NCBI GenBank assembly: GCA_017883605.1
Contig: JADGNH010000036.1
Span: 1 to 14,654 of the forward strand
Source of the DNA: Methanobacteriaceae archaeon
Lineage (GTDB): Archaea; Methanobacteriota; Methanobacteria; Methanobacteriales; Methanobacteriaceae
Length of the DNA stretch: 14,654 nucleotides
Reading direction: 5' to 3'
Shown here: positions 7,268 to 13,644 of the stretch, in pieces
Position numbering within the stretch: the first letter of the stretch is position 1
Layout: each line of letters begins with the position of its first letter
Program-made: the position numbers and the translations under genes
The notes under the pieces: model-generated
Told to the model about the DNA's origin: nothing
What the model saw: only the letters and a program-made list of their open reading frames with translations
Database searches by the model: none

Positions 7268-7277
7268 ATCTTTTTTA
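7268..7277 (+). terminator. Short T-run after purE
   Basis: Six T (7271-7276) occur 16 bases after the purE stop on the + strand, followed by AT-rich sequence. This could end the purE transcript, though the run is short and read-through into the downstream repeat array is possible. Confidence 0.35.
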
Positions 7278-7296
7278 ATAGCAGATTATTTTTATA

Positions 7297-7426
7297 TTTA
7301 GGTTATTAGAAAATATATTTAGGTTTTATTAGAATAATAGTTTTATTAGAATATAATAGTAATTAAGTTATTAAGAATATATATTAGGTTTATTAGGACA
7401 ATATAATTAGGTTATTGGGAGAAAAT
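7297..7426. repeat. Six degenerate repeats with ~21-24 bp period
   Basis: Related copies of TTAGGTTATTAGAA begin near 7297, 7318, 7338, 7362, 7383 and 7405, spaced 21, 20, 24, 21 and 22 bases. Each is followed by an A/T tail such as AATATA. The spacing is close to two helical turns, so all copies face roughly the same side of the DNA. The last copy runs into the ribosome site of the following small gene. The array could be a cooperative protein-binding site, a bent-DNA element or simply a decayed minisatellite. Confidence 0.6.
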
Positions 7427-7429
7427 GGA

Positions 7430-7570
7430 ATGGGTGAAAAAGATAGATCAAATAGGATTAAAAATGAAGATACATGTGAGGCGCGGAGTTGTGGATGTTC
7501 TGTCAACTATTTACTTTTAGGTTTGGCGGTTTTTTTCCTGTTACTCTTTTTTGCCTCCTTTATTAAGTGA
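7430..7570 (+). CDS. 46-residue membrane microprotein with cysteine cluster
   Basis: The frame encodes a hydrophilic, charged N-terminus (residues 1-22) with cysteines at 16, 21 and 23 (TCEARSCGCS), then one hydrophobic span from about 26 to 44 rich in Leu and Phe, ending IK. GGGAG at 7417-7421 lies 8 bases before ATG 7430. An overlapping 31-codon frame at 7425 lacks any membrane or motif character and is less likely. The gene sits between purE and ubiD, 51 bases before the latter's start. The family is unknown to me. The cysteines could bind metal, form a disulfide or be lipid-modified; none of these is shown. Confidence 0.62.
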   Translation: MGEKDRSNRIKNEDTCEARSCGCSVNYLLLGLAVFFLLLFFASFIK

Positions 7571-7574
7571 TTCA

Positions 7575-7599
7575 TTATATATCAAATTTAAAAATTTGA
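7575..7599 (+). promoter_or_regulatory. TATA box followed by palindromic operator candidate before ubiD
   Basis: TTATATAT (7575-7582) is followed directly by an 18-base palindrome at 7582-7599: arms TCAAATTT and AAATTTGA around a central AA. A palindrome between TATA box and start of transcription is a common place for archaeal repressors. The predicted start falls very near the GGGGGGAG ribosome site (7605-7612), so the leader would be almost absent, or the gene may be read from further upstream. Confidence 0.4.
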
Positions 7600-7621
7600 A
7601 TTAAGGGGGGAGTAAGTGAAT

Positions 7622-8908
7622 ATGAGGGAATTTCTAAAGGTTCTTGAAGAGGAATTTAAGGTCCTGAAAATCGAAGAAGAAATATCAACGAAATATGAAG
7701 TTTCTAAAGTCCTGAGAGAACATGATAAAGCTGTTATAATCTTTGAGAACATTAAAGAAAGTGATATGCGTATAATTTCCGGTATTTGCAACACCAGAGA
7801 AAAGATAGCCCGGGCAATATCGGTAACCGTGCCCCAAATAACCGGAAGAATAATAAAAGCAATGGAAAACCCCATAGAGATTTCTGAAATCCAAAAGGTT
7901 AAGGATAACTTCTCTGTTTCAAAAAATGCAGATCTATCAGAGCTACCTGTACCCACCTTCTACCGAAAGGATGGGGGGCCTTACATAACCGCTGGGGTGA
8001 TAATAGCCAAGGACCCTGAGACCGGTATAAGGAATGCCTCCATACACAGGATGCTGGTTTCAAGCGATAGTCAGATGGGTGTGAGGATAGTTCCACGAAA
8101 CCTTTACACCTACCACCAGAAGGCAGAACAGATGGACCAGCCCCTGGAAATCGCAATTGCCATAGGTATGCACCCGGCCACTCTTCTGGCCTCCTGCACT
8201 TCCATACCTATAACTGCAGATGAACTGGAAGTAGCCAACAACTTCCACCAGGGTAAAATGAAGCTAATAAAGTGTGAAACTGTTGATTTAGAAGTCCCGG
8301 ACTGCGAGGTACTGTTGGAAGGAAAGCTTTTGGCCCATGAAAGAGCGGAAGAAGGACCATTCGTGGATCTAACCGACACTTACGATGTGGTGCGGAACGA
8401 ACCGGTCATCCAGCTGGACCGGATGCATTATAAGGAGAATCTGATTTACCATGCCATAATGCCTGGTGGATTTGAACACAAACTACTGCAAGGCCTGCCT
8501 CAGGAGCCTCGGATTTATCAGGCGGTACAGAACACGCTTTCCACAGTTAAAGATGTGGTTTTAACCGAAGGAGGCTGCTGCTGGTTCCACGCCGCCATAT
8601 CTGTTAAGAAACAGACCCAGGGCGATGGGAAAAATGTTATAATGGCCGCACTGGCTGCTCATCCTTCCCTAAAACACTGTGTGGTGGTTGATGAAGATAT
8701 AGATGTATTCAAAAGTGAAGAAATTGAATATGCACTTGCCACCCGGGTTAAAGGGGATGAAGATATACTAATAGTGCCTAAAGTCCGTGGTTCATCCCTG
8801 GATCCTACAGCTGAGCCGGATGGAACCACCACTAAGGTGGGAGTGGATGCTACCAAGCCCCTGGATAAGTTGGAGAAGTTTGAACGTGTGAGCAGGTCAA
8901 ATTATTAA
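7622..8908 (+). CDS. UbiD-family decarboxylase, probable anhydromevalonate phosphate decarboxylase
   Basis: A 428-residue cytosolic UbiD protein, a family that uses prenylated FMN (made by UbiX) and a divalent metal for reversible decarboxylation of unsaturated acids. Archaeal members of this length act on trans-anhydromevalonate 5-phosphate to give isopentenyl phosphate in the archaeal mevalonate pathway, which would be the job here. UbiD signatures include the cofactor-site block NASIHRM (138-144, with R143), EGPFVDLTDTYD (244-255), and the HPSLKHCVVVDEDIDVF segment at 347-363. ATG 7622 is preferred: GGGGGGAG (7605-7612) lies 9 bases upstream, while GTG 7616 would leave only 3. Other UbiD substrates cannot be excluded. 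No ubiX lies in the window. Confidence 0.85.
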   Translation: MREFLKVLEEEFKVLKIEEEISTKYEVSKVLREHDKAVIIFENIKESDMRIISGICNTREKIARAISVTVPQITGRIIKAMENPIEISEIQKVKDNFSVSKNADLSELPVPTFYRKDGGPYITAGVIIAKDPETGIRNASIHRMLVSSDSQMGVRIVPRNLYTYHQKAEQMDQPLEIAIAIGMHPATLLASCTSIPITADELEVANNFHQGKMKLIKCETVDLEVPDCEVLLEGKLLAHERAEEGPFVDLTDTYDVVRNEPVIQLDRMHYKENLIYHAIMPGGFEHKLLQGLPQEPRIYQAVQNTLSTVKDVVLTEGGCCWFHAAISVKKQTQGDGKNVIMAALAAHPSLKHCVVVDEDIDVFKSEEIEYALATRVKGDEDILIVPKVRGSSLDPTAEPDGTTTKVGVDATKPLDKLEKFERVSRSNY

Positions 8909-9034
8909 TGAATCATTAGAACTTGTAAAAAAAATGAATATTATAATATAAAATAGACCCAATCAGGAGATTATAGTGAAAAATTTGGAGAATATTTTCC
9001 AATGAGCCATATAACTCTGTTTGGCTGGGGGCGG

Positions 9035-9056
9035 CAGGAAATATAAATTTTTCCTG
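9035..9056. terminator. Inverted repeat between convergent genes
   Basis: CAGGAAA (9035-9041) and TTTCCTG (9050-9056) form a perfect 7-bp stem with an 8-base loop, about 125 bases after the ubiD stop. The stretch before it (9021-9040) is unusually G-rich for this spacer. It could end the ubiD transcript, help end the opposing operon, or mark a small RNA. Archaeal termination does not require hairpins, so the role is uncertain. Confidence 0.4.
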
Positions 9057-9065
9057 AATCGCGAT

Positions 9066-9076
9066 AAAAAAGAGAG
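9066..9076 (-). terminator. Pyrimidine/T-run ending the minus-strand operon
   Basis: On the minus strand this reads CTCTCTTTTTT, 25 bases past the radical SAM gene's stop. It fits an archaeal U-tract terminator for the operon that ends here. Confidence 0.45.
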
Positions 9077-9100
9077 ATTTTTATAAATATTTAATGATTT

Positions 9101-10108
9101 TTAAACCACAACATCGATCCCTGTCCCACATTCGGGACATTTTTTACTCTTTTTCAAATTATCATCTATAATAGAGAACCCATCCCTTTCTATAAGAATC
9201 TTACCACATTCTGGGCATAGGGTATTTTCTCCATCGGCGGTGGGAACGTTTCCAATGTAAACGTACTTCATACCGGCATCCCTGGCGATTTTATGGGCTT
9301 TCTGCAGTATTGCGACTTCAGTGGGAGGTAATTCGCTCAACTTGTACTGGGGATAGAACCTTGTAAAGTGCAGGGGAACCTCAACTCCTACTTCGTTCAC
9401 CATGAACTTCACCAGGGCTTTTATATCTTCCTCTGAATCGTTGTAGCTGGGTATCATTAGGTTGGTGACTTCCACGTGGATTTTGGCGTCGTGCATCCGC
9501 ACGATGTTGTCCAGGACGGGCTGCAGTCGGGCGTCGCACAGATCTTTGTAGAACTTCTCAGACATGCCTTTAAGGTCTATATTGGCCGCGTCCAGGTAGG
9601 GTTTTATCTCTTGGAATGATTCCTCGGTCATGTAACCGTTGGTTACATAAACCGTCTTTAGATCCTCTTTATGGGCCAGCTTCGCTGAGTCAAGGGTGTA
9701 TTCCAACCACATGGTAGGCTCGTTATAGGTCCAGGCGATTGATTTACACCCATATTCTTTGGCAACTCTTACCGCATCTTCTGGAAGTATTTCTCTGGTT
9801 GGTATTTCCTTTAATTCGGCTTGGGATATGTTCCAGTTCTGGCAGTGCTTGCAGCGGAAATTACAGCCCACACTGCCCAGGGAAAAAACAGTGGTTCCGG
9901 GATAAAAATGGAAAAGAGGCTTTTTTTCGATGGGGTCCACGGCTACCGATGATGCAGATGCGTAGTTGAGAGTATATAGAGTTCCCTCTTCATTTTCCCG
10001 CATCTCGCAGAAACCTCTCTTCCCTCTGGAGATTATACACCTTCTTTCACAAACCTTGCAGTTCAAGGCCTTGCCCATCTCATCGTAAAGTATGGCTTCT
10101 TTTTTCAT
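9101..10108 (-). CDS. amrS: AmmeMemoRadiSam system radical SAM enzyme
   Basis: A 335-residue cytosolic radical SAM protein of the AmmeMemoRadiSam type, a system also containing AMMECR1- and Memo-family proteins whose substrate is unknown. The radical SAM cluster site is GCNFRCKHC with C82, C86 and C89. A cysteine set precedes it (C17, C20, C24, C34), TYNEPT lies at 127-132, and the C-terminus has two CPECG knuckles (C298/C301 and C324/C327) that probably bind zinc. The pyruvate-formate-lyase-activating-enzyme-like core is intact. GGGTGAA (10114-10120) is 5 bases before ATG 10108. The gene follows thiL after 88 bases and probably ends the operon. The AMMECR1 and Memo partners are not in this window. 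Confidence 0.85.
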   Translation of the reverse strand: MKKEAILYDEMGKALNCKVCERRCIISRGKRGFCEMRENEEGTLYTLNYASASSVAVDPIEKKPLFHFYPGTTVFSLGSVGCNFRCKHCQNWNISQAELKEIPTREILPEDAVRVAKEYGCKSIAWTYNEPTMWLEYTLDSAKLAHKEDLKTVYVTNGYMTEESFQEIKPYLDAANIDLKGMSEKFYKDLCDARLQPVLDNIVRMHDAKIHVEVTNLMIPSYNDSEEDIKALVKFMVNEVGVEVPLHFTRFYPQYKLSELPPTEVAILQKAHKIARDAGMKYVYIGNVPTADGENTLCPECGKILIERDGFSIIDDNLKKSKKCPECGTGIDVVV

Positions 10109-10196
10109 GGATATTCACCCGTATAATAATAAATTTACTACTGGTTTACTTCTTATTCCTGTTTACTTTCCAGAATTTTCAACAGAAATTCAGTAT

Positions 10197-11237
10197 TTAT
10201 CCAGATTTTTTAAAGTGTTCGTAACCTTTGGGTTTTATTATCTCTGTTTTTCCATCCTTATCTATCATGGTGATTTGGCCGGAGGAATCCACATATCCAA
10301 TTTGGTGGAGTTCCAGTGAATGTTTTAAATCCATGAAACCGTCTTTTTTGATGGTTACTAGTAGTTCAAAATCTTCTCCATAATATAAAACCATTTCAAG
10401 TGGATTTTTATCCATTATTTCTGCTACTTCACGTACTTCTGGGGGTATTGGAATCATATCTTCATATAGGGTTATTCCCACCCCGTCAGGGCTGGCGTCA
10501 ATAATTTCCCCAATTTCACTGATGAGACCGTCGGTTATATCGGTTGCAGAGGTAACAGCGCCGGTTTTTCCCAGTAAAACTCCTTTTTCTAACCTTGCCT
10601 CGGGTGCAAGTGCGTGTTTCAGAACCCGATCTTTAAAATCTGGATTTAACTCTTTTATTTTCAATTCTTTACCAAATAGAACTTCAAACCCGGCGGCTGC
10701 CAGTCCCAGGGGCCCGGTAACTGCCACCACATCTCCTTCTTCAGCTCCACTTTTCATCAGGACTTTATCTTTAGGTACAATCCCTATACACGTCCCGCAG
10801 AGAGTTAATTCAGCTGATTCATTGGTGTCTCCTCCAATGAGGGCCATCTGGTATTTCTGGCATGCTTCGAGGATTCCATCCACCAGTTCATCAAAATCGG
10901 TAATCAGCATGTCTCTGGGTAAACCCATGGCTAATATAATTCCAATGGGATTAGAACCCATGGCAGCGAGATCACTGGCGTTAACCGTCACTATTTTCTG
11001 GCCCATCTGCCTGAAGGTCATCTTCTCGGGAAAATGGGCTGATTCTAAGAGGAGGTCTGAAGTTGCAACTATATAACTATCTCCAAAATCCAGAAGAGCG
11101 GCGTCATCAATCCAGCTTTTAATGGAAAGCTGGTCAAAAAAAGTAGATTTAAAGGGGAGTTTTTGGCTCTGGGAGAGGAGCCTTTTTATCAGTTTTTTTT
11201 CGCCAAAATCAGAAATATTATAATTTTTAGAGGGCAT
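10197..11237 (-). CDS. thiL: Thiamine-monophosphate kinase
   Basis: ThiL phosphorylates thiamine monophosphate with ATP to give thiamine diphosphate, the last step of the cofactor pathway, in the cytosol. The 346-residue protein shows the PurM/ThiL-fold landmarks: SWIDDAALL at 41-49 (usually GDDAA), TSDLLLE (59-65), NASDLAAMGSNP (86-97), IGGDTNES (134-141), DITDGLISEIGEI (233-245) and GEDFELL (287-293). The GDDAA glycine is replaced by Ile, a mild deviation. ATG 11237 is chosen over TTG 11243 because AGGG lies 6 bases before the ATG and would touch the TTG. The gene overlaps the end of the upstream chelatase by 11 bases, indicating translational coupling. Confidence 0.88.
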   Translation of the reverse strand: MPSKNYNISDFGEKKLIKRLLSQSQKLPFKSTFFDQLSIKSWIDDAALLDFGDSYIVATSDLLLESAHFPEKMTFRQMGQKIVTVNASDLAAMGSNPIGIILAMGLPRDMLITDFDELVDGILEACQKYQMALIGGDTNESAELTLCGTCIGIVPKDKVLMKSGAEEGDVVAVTGPLGLAAAGFEVLFGKELKIKELNPDFKDRVLKHALAPEARLEKGVLLGKTGAVTSATDITDGLISEIGEIIDASPDGVGITLYEDMIPIPPEVREVAEIMDKNPLEMVLYYGEDFELLVTIKKDGFMDLKHSLELHQIGYVDSSGQITMIDKDGKTEIIKPKGYEHFKKSG

Positions 11238-11700
11238 TATCAACCCTGTCTTTTATTATATCTGCTATTCTTTTGTCAGCACCCAGTGGCTCGGTGTAGA
11301 TGATTTCACCCTTAAACTGGATCTCTTCCACTTCCTGGTCATGATGGCTGTGTTTATGATCATGGCCGTGTTCCTGGTTCTCTGGGTGGCTGTGACCCTG
11401 ATCTTCATGGCCGTTATCCAATCCCAGAATGCGGGGTATGTCCTGTTTGGTATGGACTCCATGGGCCAGAAATACCGGGGTTACAATGATCTTATTCACG
11501 CCTTTATCTGCTAAATTGTTTATTGCAGTGGGGATGGAGGGCTTGGACATGTTCATGAAACCGATTTCCACCAGGTAATTGGTATTTTCTCGATATATCT
11601 CTGCAATTTGGCTTACAACATCTTTTCCATAGGGTAATCTGCTTCCATGACCTACTAGGAGCACTCCTACATTATTTTTTGAGTTTAAACTTGTATCCAT
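11227..11700 (-). CDS. cfbA: Short-form sirohydrochlorin cobalto/nickelochelatase (CbiX small / CfbA)
   Basis: A 157-residue single-domain chelatase that inserts Co2+ (cobalamin) or Ni2+ (coenzyme F430) into sirohydrochlorin; two subunits normally form the active dimer. The catalytic histidine block VGHGSR is at 16-21 (H18) and the second site LAHGVH at 78-83 (H80, H83); EPLGADKRI (137-145) is also family-like. Between residues 98 and 120 there is a His-rich insertion with nine histidines in 23 residues, known in some CbiX proteins and probably a metal-holding loop. GGAGTGA (11707-11713) precedes ATG 11700 by 6 bases. The gene overlaps the DUF35 gene by 29 bases and thiL by 11. In methanogens both metals are used, so cbiX is an equally valid name. 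Confidence 0.87.
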   Translation of the reverse strand: MDTSLNSKNNVGVLLVGHGSRLPYGKDVVSQIAEIYRENTNYLVEIGFMNMSKPSIPTAINNLADKGVNKIIVTPVFLAHGVHTKQDIPRILGLDNGHEDQGHSHPENQEHGHDHKHSHHDQEVEEIQFKGEIIYTEPLGADKRIADIIKDRVDNAL

Positions 11701-12070
11701 ATGATATCACTCCTTCATCTCCTTCTTCTTTTATTTTTCTAAAAACTAATTCTACTTCATCACCAATCTGAACATCTTCCCCTTTATTGTCGACTATCTG
11801 GCTGGTTATTTTAGCACCTTCTTCTAACTCTATTATGGCCACCACATAGGGGGATATTATTTTAAATTCTTCTGTAGGTGTGTGTATAATGGAATAACTA
11901 TGTATTTTTCCATTACCACTGAATTTAATGTCCTCTAATTTACCTTTTCTCCTGCATTCGGGACATATGACTCTTTTTGGGAAGAATACCTCGCCACAGT
12001 GGGTACATTTTGATCCCATTAGATTGTATCGCTGTGGAATATGACGCCATCCTCTTACGATGTCTTTCAT
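11672..12070 (-). CDS. DUF35 zinc-ribbon/OB-fold protein
   Basis: A 132-residue protein with an N-terminal helix (WRHIPQRYNL, 8-17), a rubredoxin-like zinc ribbon with CTHC (C22, C25) and CPEC (C36, C39), then an OB-fold domain from about 45 to 130. This is the DUF35 architecture. In archaea such proteins bridge acetoacetyl-CoA thiolase and HMG-CoA synthase and channel the intermediate in the first steps of the mevalonate pathway. Neither partner gene lies beside it here; instead it leads an operon with cfbA and thiL. GGAGG (12077-12081) precedes ATG 12070 by 6 bases. The mevalonate role is inferred from the family; a paralogue serving another acyl-CoA enzyme is possible. Confidence 0.82.
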   Translation of the reverse strand: MKDIVRGWRHIPQRYNLMGSKCTHCGEVFFPKRVICPECRRKGKLEDIKFSGNGKIHSYSIIHTPTEEFKIISPYVVAIIELEEGAKITSQIVDNKGEDVQIGDEVELVFRKIKEEGDEGVISYGYKFKLKK

Positions 12071-12144
12071 TTTGAGCCTCCATTAGCATTTAAATTATTT
12101 TTTGAAACGTGTATTTAATTATTAATTCTTTTCAACTTTAAAAT

Positions 12145-12159
12145 TGAGTTTTAAACTCA
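12145..12159. promoter_or_regulatory. 15-bp palindrome upstream of the DUF35 operon
   Basis: TGAGTTT (12145-12151) and AAACTCA (12153-12159) are perfect inverted arms around a single central base, 75 bases before the DUF35 start. The position suits an operator or activator site for the minus-strand operon. AT-rich sequence produces such palindromes by chance, so support is modest. Confidence 0.35.
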
Positions 12160-12437
12160 TTTTATATTTAAATTGATTTAATAAGCAATTTTCAATTTTT
12201 TCTTAGTATTCCTTCTCTTTTTATAAATTTTTAATATATCCTTCTCTTTTAATAGATTATTTATTATCATATTAAGGTGTTAAAAATTCACGTATTAGGT
12301 TTTTTTTCTTATATCCATTTATTAATCTTTTTATGATAATTTAGGTTTTAAATTAATAATCCTGATCATCGTTCTCCTTTTTGAGTTTTCGCATGGATTA
12401 CTGTACCTAGCATCTGATAATGTAACTATAATATTAA

Positions 12438-12483
12438 TTTATATAGTACTAATATTAATTACTAATAATAATAGAATTAGTAA
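12438..12483 (+). promoter_or_regulatory. TATA box with overlapping-start operator candidate for the pilin-like genes
   Basis: TTTATATA (12438-12445) is a strong TATA box predicting transcription start near 12468. Centred on that point is an inverted repeat: TTACTAAT (12459-12466) and ATTAGTAA (12476-12483), perfect 8-base arms with a 9-base spacer. A dyad across the start point is a typical way for archaeal repressors to block RNA polymerase. The leader would be about 84 bases. Confidence 0.45.
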
Positions 12484-12551
12484 TAAAAAATTAACCAATC
12501 CATCGGTTCAAAATTAAAAATTAATCATAAAAACGAGTTAGAGGAAGTTTA

Positions 12552-13538
12552 ATGGACCATACTGGCTATGTATTAAGTGGAATGTCATTTTTACTGGTTT
12601 TACCAGCTATAATGCTTGTAACAGTATTTTTGGACCTGGAACATGTGGGTGGGGATGCTGAAACTATCATATTAAAATCTGACACCGCTTCAACTGCTGT
12701 AAAAGATCTTGAGGCCAATATTCCGGGGATAGCCGCGGAAGTTTTAAGGGATGAAGCTAGCAACACTTTAAAAACTGGCAAACCATTGCCAAACAGTAGA
12801 AAAACCATTAAAGAAGCTATTCGGGGTAGAATGGATCAAAAAACTCTTGAGTATCAAAATAGCGACTTAAAAGTTGAATGTGATATCATTTCTGTGGATA
12901 CATCCCAGGATCCCTTCCAGGTGGAGGTGAAATCAAGCTTTCGGGTGGAAAAAGGTCAGGTGGTCCACCAGGAGAACTTAACTCAGGAGATATCCATCAC
13001 CGATCCCCTCTACCCCTTAATTGATCCCATCCCATTCATCAAATGCAAAGATTACGGAGGGGCTGAAATCAAGGGAAACAGAACTTTCTACGGTAACAGC
13101 CTTAAAAATTACCTGAAAACCCGGGGGGTTGAGAATGCAGATCAATATGAGAATGCCAGCTCTTCCTTGTTCATAAAAAAATGTCCCTACGATCCTTACA
13201 TCATGCATGGAGATTTTGGTTTCGTTTCACTCAAAAATTGTATAGAAAACGGCTATTTTCATGAAAGCAGTGATGGGGCCTGTTTTTTATGTCGACTGGA
13301 AGGGAAGTCCACCTGCCCCCACTACGGGATGGAAACCTTTATAGTGCCTTCAGAATTCTTTAATTCAACCTCTATATCCGCACCCAGCTCTATAGATCAT
13401 GTAATTTTCAACGACACCCCTCCCGGAGATGGAACTTACCCCGGGAGAGTCTTTGAATACTATTCAGATGGTAAAAATTACTTTAAAATATTTTTAGATA
13501 ACTCACATCGGCTTAAATATGGTATACCCACATTTTAA
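12552..13538 (+). CDS. Secreted or membrane-anchored protein with pilin-like N-terminus, unknown function
   Basis: A 328-residue protein I do not recognise by name. A five-residue leader (MDHTG) is followed by one hydrophobic span, about residues 8-28, so most of the protein probably faces outward. This start resembles archaeal prepilins or pseudopilins with very short leaders. The rest includes seven cysteines (110, 165, 211, 230, 244, 247, 255), among them a CFLC pair and a nearby STCP, suggesting disulfides or a metal site. N-glycosylation sequons are present (NLT 142, NRT 176, NAS 201, NST 271). GAGG at 12541-12544 lies 7 bases before ATG 12552. It is followed by a second pilin-like gene after a repeat-bearing 79-base gap. 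A pseudopilin or surface-appendage component is the best guess. Confidence 0.7.
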   Translation: MDHTGYVLSGMSFLLVLPAIMLVTVFLDLEHVGGDAETIILKSDTASTAVKDLEANIPGIAAEVLRDEASNTLKTGKPLPNSRKTIKEAIRGRMDQKTLEYQNSDLKVECDIISVDTSQDPFQVEVKSSFRVEKGQVVHQENLTQEISITDPLYPLIDPIPFIKCKDYGGAEIKGNRTFYGNSLKNYLKTRGVENADQYENASSSLFIKKCPYDPYIMHGDFGFVSLKNCIENGYFHESSDGACFLCRLEGKSTCPHYGMETFIVPSEFFNSTSISAPSSIDHVIFNDTPPGDGTYPGRVFEYYSDGKNYFKIFLDNSHRLKYGIPTF

Positions 13539-13540
13539 GC

Positions 13541-13644
13541 GATCAAATGTTTAGGAAAGATTTAATAAAGATTTGATTTAGGTGTTTAAAAAGATTTAAC
13601 AAAAAAATTTGATTTAAATGTTTAGGAAAGATTTAATAAAAGAA
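13541..13644 (+). repeat. Three tandem copies of the start region of the next gene
   Basis: Three related units of about 34-36 bases lie at 13541-13574, 13575-13610 and 13611-13644. Copies 1 and 3 share 25 identical bases (13545-13569 and 13616-13640), including the start codon and first codons (MFRKDLIK). Copy 1 runs to a stop after nine codons (MFRKDLIKI); copy 2 is diverged (GTG, VFKKI, stop). Only copy 3 continues into the long gene. The pattern indicates local tandem duplication of the translation start region. Confidence 0.8.

Larger units (their letters stand above)
12071..12551. other. Long AT-rich divergent spacer
   Basis: This 481-base region separates the minus-strand operon from the pilin-like genes. 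It is strongly AT-rich with no credible open frame and no tRNA- or CRISPR-like structure. It should hold both promoters. Visible elements are a palindrome at 12145-12159, a direct repeat of CCTTCTCTTTT at 12211-12221 and 12240-12250, a TATA box at 12438-12445 and an inverted repeat at 12459-12483. The minus-strand promoter cannot be pinned down because several AT-rich matches compete. Confidence 0.6.

Noticed and set aside
7297..7426. CRISPR array
   Set aside because: Units are degenerate, with no unique spacers of constant length and no cas gene nearby; the period is too short.
7425..7520. 31-codon frame starting at ATG 7425
   Set aside because: Its ATG is only 3 bases from GGGAG, and the overlapping frame at 7430 has better spacing and a coherent membrane segment.
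9003..9047. 14-codon frame after ubiD
   Set aside because: Too short, with a poorly spaced GGAG; mentioned only within the spacer finding.
10522..11076. 184-codon plus-strand frame opposite thiL
   Set aside because: Low-complexity shadow translation; the ThiL motifs on the other strand are unambiguous.
13541..13617. Frameshifted 5' extension of the second pilin-like gene
   Set aside because: Copy 1 stops after nine codons in its own frame, and an in-frame TAA lies directly before ATG 13618; the pattern is duplication rather than a broken extension.
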